DNA of 27,258 nt from IMG/VR virus record IMGVR_UViG_3300022602_000338, positions 1-27,258 of that record; one strand, 5' to 3'. Within the stretch, counting starts at the first letter, position 1. Each line of letters starts with the position of its first letter. Below are positions 24,867 to 27,258 of the stretch, in pieces. Both the position numbers and the translations under genes were made by a program. The notes below the pieces were generated by a model. That model made no database searches. It saw only the letters and a program-made list of their open reading frames with translations, and was not told where the DNA came from. The DNA is from a virus.

Positions 24867-26285
24867 TTATGCGCTTATGACAATTTTGTATTGTTCTATG
24901 CCGTCTGGACTTCTAGTTACACCGTCCAGGTTTTGTAAGATTAGTGGGTAACCAGAGAATACATCAAAGTTTGGTTTGGTTACGGTCAATAATGTTCTAG
25001 TTGTTGTTGAAGATTGTCCAAAGACCTGTAGTCCTGGAGTTAGATCACCTGTTGTATTTATGACGTTTATAACATTGTTTCCACTATCAAAATTCAAAAC
25101 AGTACCAGTCCAACCAGAAGATACTGCGGTTGCATATGTACCATCTGTTGATTGATATACAATTTCATCAAACAAGAACTGTCCTTGTCCTTGAGATACT
25201 AATAAGTCTGTAGTTGTTTTATATATTGTATCATTTGCAGAGTATGGATAATTTTGATTTGATGTTGTACTAACAACGATACCCATTTGATAGTATTCAA
25301 TATCAGTTGGTAGATAAACAACACCATCTAAGTATTCGTTTCTATCAAACTCGGCAGAAATCATAAGACTGTGTGCACCTAGTTCTGAAATCGGATCATA
25401 CCCGTGACCGCCTGCAGGACTTACTGGAGCATATGCCGTTGCACCTGTACCAGATAATGAAGTGATTGCTACGTTGGCGTATGTATAATTCTTTCCTGGA
25501 TTTGTAACCTGAATGTCTAATATACTACCATTCTGGTCAAGACCAGTAACAGTAGCAGCCGCACCAGTTCCATCACCTGTAATAATTACATTGATAACGT
25601 TACTTGATGTGTATCCGGATCCACCATTTGATAGGTTTACAACCTCAATACCACCTGAACCCTCAGAACCAAACACAGTTATTCCAACTGGATCTACAGA
25701 ATTTGGAAAGTTGAAACCAACTGGAATAGGAATCCAATTTGTATCTAAAAATTTGATTTTAGAACCAATGTCTAAAGTATACATGAATTTCCATTTGTAA
25801 CCATCGTCACCTTGGAATATATTCAATGTATTGTATTGACCAGGTTGAAAGAATGGTTCAACTGTAGACGGTGCACCATTTGCATTACATAGACATTTGA
25901 ATATTTGGTCGAAACTATTTCTTACATAGAAATTATAAACAAAACCACCAGTTGGATCCAAGGTCAACATAGCAATACGGTCTGACCATTCTGTGTATAT
26001 TGTACCTGATGTCCAATCAACTCTAGGTAAAACTATAGAAAGGTCTGCTGAGTTCATCTTCTTGGCAACAAACATATTCTTTTGCATTTGTTTTATGCTA
26101 TACAAGTCTTGACCAGGTACTGGAGTTCCCGCTGTCCATGGATCTGCCTTGGACAAAAATGCAAACATAGTTGCAAGAGGAATTGTAGGAGCATTCAACG
26201 CAGGTAAAATAGCCGACAAAGAATAGTATACCTGAATAGCAACTTGTTGCTTTGCGTATGTAGTGATTAGTGATTGGTTTGCCAT
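24867..26285 (-). CDS. gp8: Baseplate wedge protein, T4 gp8-like, with two inserted modules
   Basis: gp8 is a dimer in each baseplate wedge and binds gp10, gp7 and gp6 in T4. Family features are an N-terminal helix (SLITTYAKQQVAIQVYYSLS, 5-24), FLSKADPW (43-50), MQKNMFVAKKM, DLSIVLPRVDW (81-91), SDRIAMLTLD, YVRNSFDQIFKCLCN (120-134), STVEPFFQPGQ and DGYKWKFMYTLDIG (161-174). T4 gp8 has 334 residues and this has 472. The excess is explained by a GGSGY-type beta-repeat module (about 212-298: NGGSGYTSSNV, GDGTGAAATVTG, VTNPGKNYTYANVAI) and a second module (about 371-435, starting FDEIVYQSTDGTYATA) shared with the gp14- and gp15-like proteins. Between them EFDRNEYLDGVVYL is normal gp8 sequence, so the first module is inserted inside the fold. 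No strong Shine-Dalgarno precedes the ATG; AATAAATA lies four bases upstream. Confidence 0.85.
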   Translation of the reverse strand: MANQSLITTYAKQQVAIQVYYSLSAILPALNAPTIPLATMFAFLSKADPWTAGTPVPGQDLYSIKQMQKNMFVAKKMNSADLSIVLPRVDWTSGTIYTEWSDRIAMLTLDPTGGFVYNFYVRNSFDQIFKCLCNANGAPSTVEPFFQPGQYNTLNIFQGDDGYKWKFMYTLDIGSKIKFLDTNWIPIPVGFNFPNSVDPVGITVFGSEGSGGIEVVNLSNGGSGYTSSNVINVIITGDGTGAAATVTGLDQNGSILDIQVTNPGKNYTYANVAITSLSGTGATAYAPVSPAGGHGYDPISELGAHSLMISAEFDRNEYLDGVVYLPTDIEYYQMGIVVSTTSNQNYPYSANDTIYKTTTDLLVSQGQGQFLFDEIVYQSTDGTYATAVSSGWTGTVLNFDSGNNVINVINTTGDLTPGLQVFGQSSTTTRTLLTVTKPNFDVFSGYPLILQNLDGVTRSPDGIEQYKIVISA

Positions 26286-26289
26286 GATT

Positions 26290-26297
26290 TATTTATT
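26290..26297 (-). promoter_or_regulatory. Possible late promoter box, one mismatch, just before gp8-like gene
   Basis: AATAAATA on the minus strand, one base off TATAAATA, ends four bases before the ATG at 26285. The close spacing matches the exact boxes at 8651 and 12730. It fills most of the 10-base gap after the partial fibre gene. Confidence 0.25.
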
Positions 26298-27258
26298 ATG
26301 CTACTCTGATGATTGCGAAATTGATTACTAAAGTATCTGCGGCATTTCCTGGTCCTGGATTATTATTACACAAACAAATATCAAAAGAACCTGATGCATT
26401 GATATTGGTTACACAGATTGAATATGTCGCTGAAGTTGCACCAGAAGCAATGTTTACAATTACTACATCTGTTGCACTAACAATATAGTTATTAGTTACT
26501 GTAAATGTAACACATGTTCCGTGGTTCAATGTAGCGTTACTTGTTGTAATCTGTCCTGTTCTACCGTTTAGAGTAACACCAGTGGATTTATTTGTAGACT
26601 GTGTAACTGTACCATTACCATTAGAAGCATTGTATTGGAATAGACCAGAATCATTTACTACAAAACTATTTGCAGACATTACATTTGTAACGGTGACATT
26701 GTTTGCAAATGTTACGTTATTACCTGCAATAGTTACAGCAGTCACTAATGCGTTTGATCCAACTGGTGTGGATGCAATTATAATGTTTGTACCTTTTTGT
26801 GTATCGGTAAAGTTTTCAGCCGCAACATAATCAATCTTAGCACCACCAACACCAACACCTGAACCGAATCCAGTTGCACCGTAACCGTTACCACCATATC
26901 GAACAATGGTATCACCAGATAACAATGCACTTGGTGTGTTTGCAAGTCCACGCATTGAACGACCATTGAACAATGCATATACACCGGCACCTGCGGCATC
27001 AACAATCAGTTTAGAGTTGACGCCATCTTTACCTGTAATCTGCAACATTGTACCATCAGCAATTGGTGCTTGTGTCTGACCACTAGATGAACCAATAATT
27101 GCAATTGCATATGAGTTTGATGCAAACGTTGAGTTTGTCATAATGAAAGAACCAGTTGTCGTGGTATTTCCATTCAAAGTTGTTTGGCCATTATTGACAG
27201 TAGTGCCGTTATTGATAAAGTTACCATTGAATACCGTTGGTCCGTTTGCAATCAAATT
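26296..27258 (-). CDS. Tail fibre-like protein, 5' end outside window
   Basis: The open frame runs off the right edge. The first possible start inside the window is a TTG at 27255, but the codon before it (Asn) is in frame and the sequence there is already mid-shaft, so I treat the gene as partial. The visible N-terminal part is a short-period beta repeat (FNGNFINNGTTVNNGQTTLNGN), typical of triple-beta fibre shafts. A middle region (IADGTMLQITGKDG, NGRSMRGLANTPSALLSGD, RYGGNGYGATGFG, DTQKGTNIIIASTPVGSN) is a fibre domain I recall from other phages. The C-terminal 100 residues (GTVTQSTNKSTGVTLNGRTG, NHGTCVTFTVTNNYI, DVVIVNIASG, TLVINFAIIRV) form a common phage C-terminal beta domain. It lies directly upstream of gp8 with a 10-base gap, where T4 has gene 7, so it is a fibre gene inserted between baseplate genes. 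Confidence 0.72.
   Translation of the reverse strand, partial: NLIANGPTVFNGNFINNGTTVNNGQTTLNGNTTTTGSFIMTNSTFASNSYAIAIIGSSSGQTQAPIADGTMLQITGKDGVNSKLIVDAAGAGVYALFNGRSMRGLANTPSALLSGDTIVRYGGNGYGATGFGSGVGVGGAKIDYVAAENFTDTQKGTNIIIASTPVGSNALVTAVTIAGNNVTFANNVTVTNVMSANSFVVNDSGLFQYNASNGNGTVTQSTNKSTGVTLNGRTGQITTSNATLNHGTCVTFTVTNNYIVSATDVVIVNIASGATSATYSICVTNINASGSFDICLCNNNPGPGNAADTLVINFAIIRVA

Overview
The window is an AT-rich stretch (by eye) of a T4-like myovirus genome (Caudoviricetes), inside the late structural region. Every supported gene is read from the minus strand, so transcription runs from the high-coordinate end to the low end. Genes are packed with overlaps or gaps of 1-81 bases, and no stretch over 100 bases lacks a gene. 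I see no tRNA, integrase, transposase, CRISPR array or metabolic gene. The protein families resemble those of marine and freshwater T4-like phages (cyanophage and pelagiphage type), but the sequence does not identify the host.

The backbone follows T4 order: a gp8-like baseplate wedge protein (24867-26285), then, at the far end, neck proteins gp13-like (2164-2937) and gp14-like (1263-2162) and the tail terminator gp15-like protein (181-1263). In T4 the interval between 8 and 13 holds genes 9, 10, 11, 12 and wac. Here it holds about 22 kb of other virion genes: a giant DUF4815-type protein (19487-24856), a large companion (17211-19469), a coiled-coil mini-protein, and a run of fibre or adhesin proteins. 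These include two fibres with S74 (endosialidase-type) chaperone tails, a collar-domain protein, a 1020-residue heptad-repeat fibre, an Mtd-N-like protein, a probable C1q-like fibre, a 1044-residue structural protein and several small partners. Fibre-like genes also sit just upstream of gp8 (partial, right edge) and just downstream of gp15 (partial, left edge).

Functionally the window reads as a baseplate, neck and host-recognition module. The conserved proteins build the wedge and the neck/tail junction. The variable proteins probably form the peripheral baseplate, fibres and whisker-like appendages that choose the host. Exact T4-type late promoter boxes (TATAAATA) precede three small genes, and a strong intrinsic terminator at 7436-7470 closes one sub-unit of two genes (8646 to 7492), the second of which has codon use suggesting high expression.

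The points most worth a second look are: a small beta-type module grafted onto gp8, gp14 and gp15 alike; a helical, membrane-segment-bearing C-terminal domain joined by a Pro5/Gly6 linker to the giant DUF4815 protein; a 21-base repeat array in the 1020-residue fibre with a near-identical 60-base internal duplication; and late promoter boxes placed almost on the start codons.
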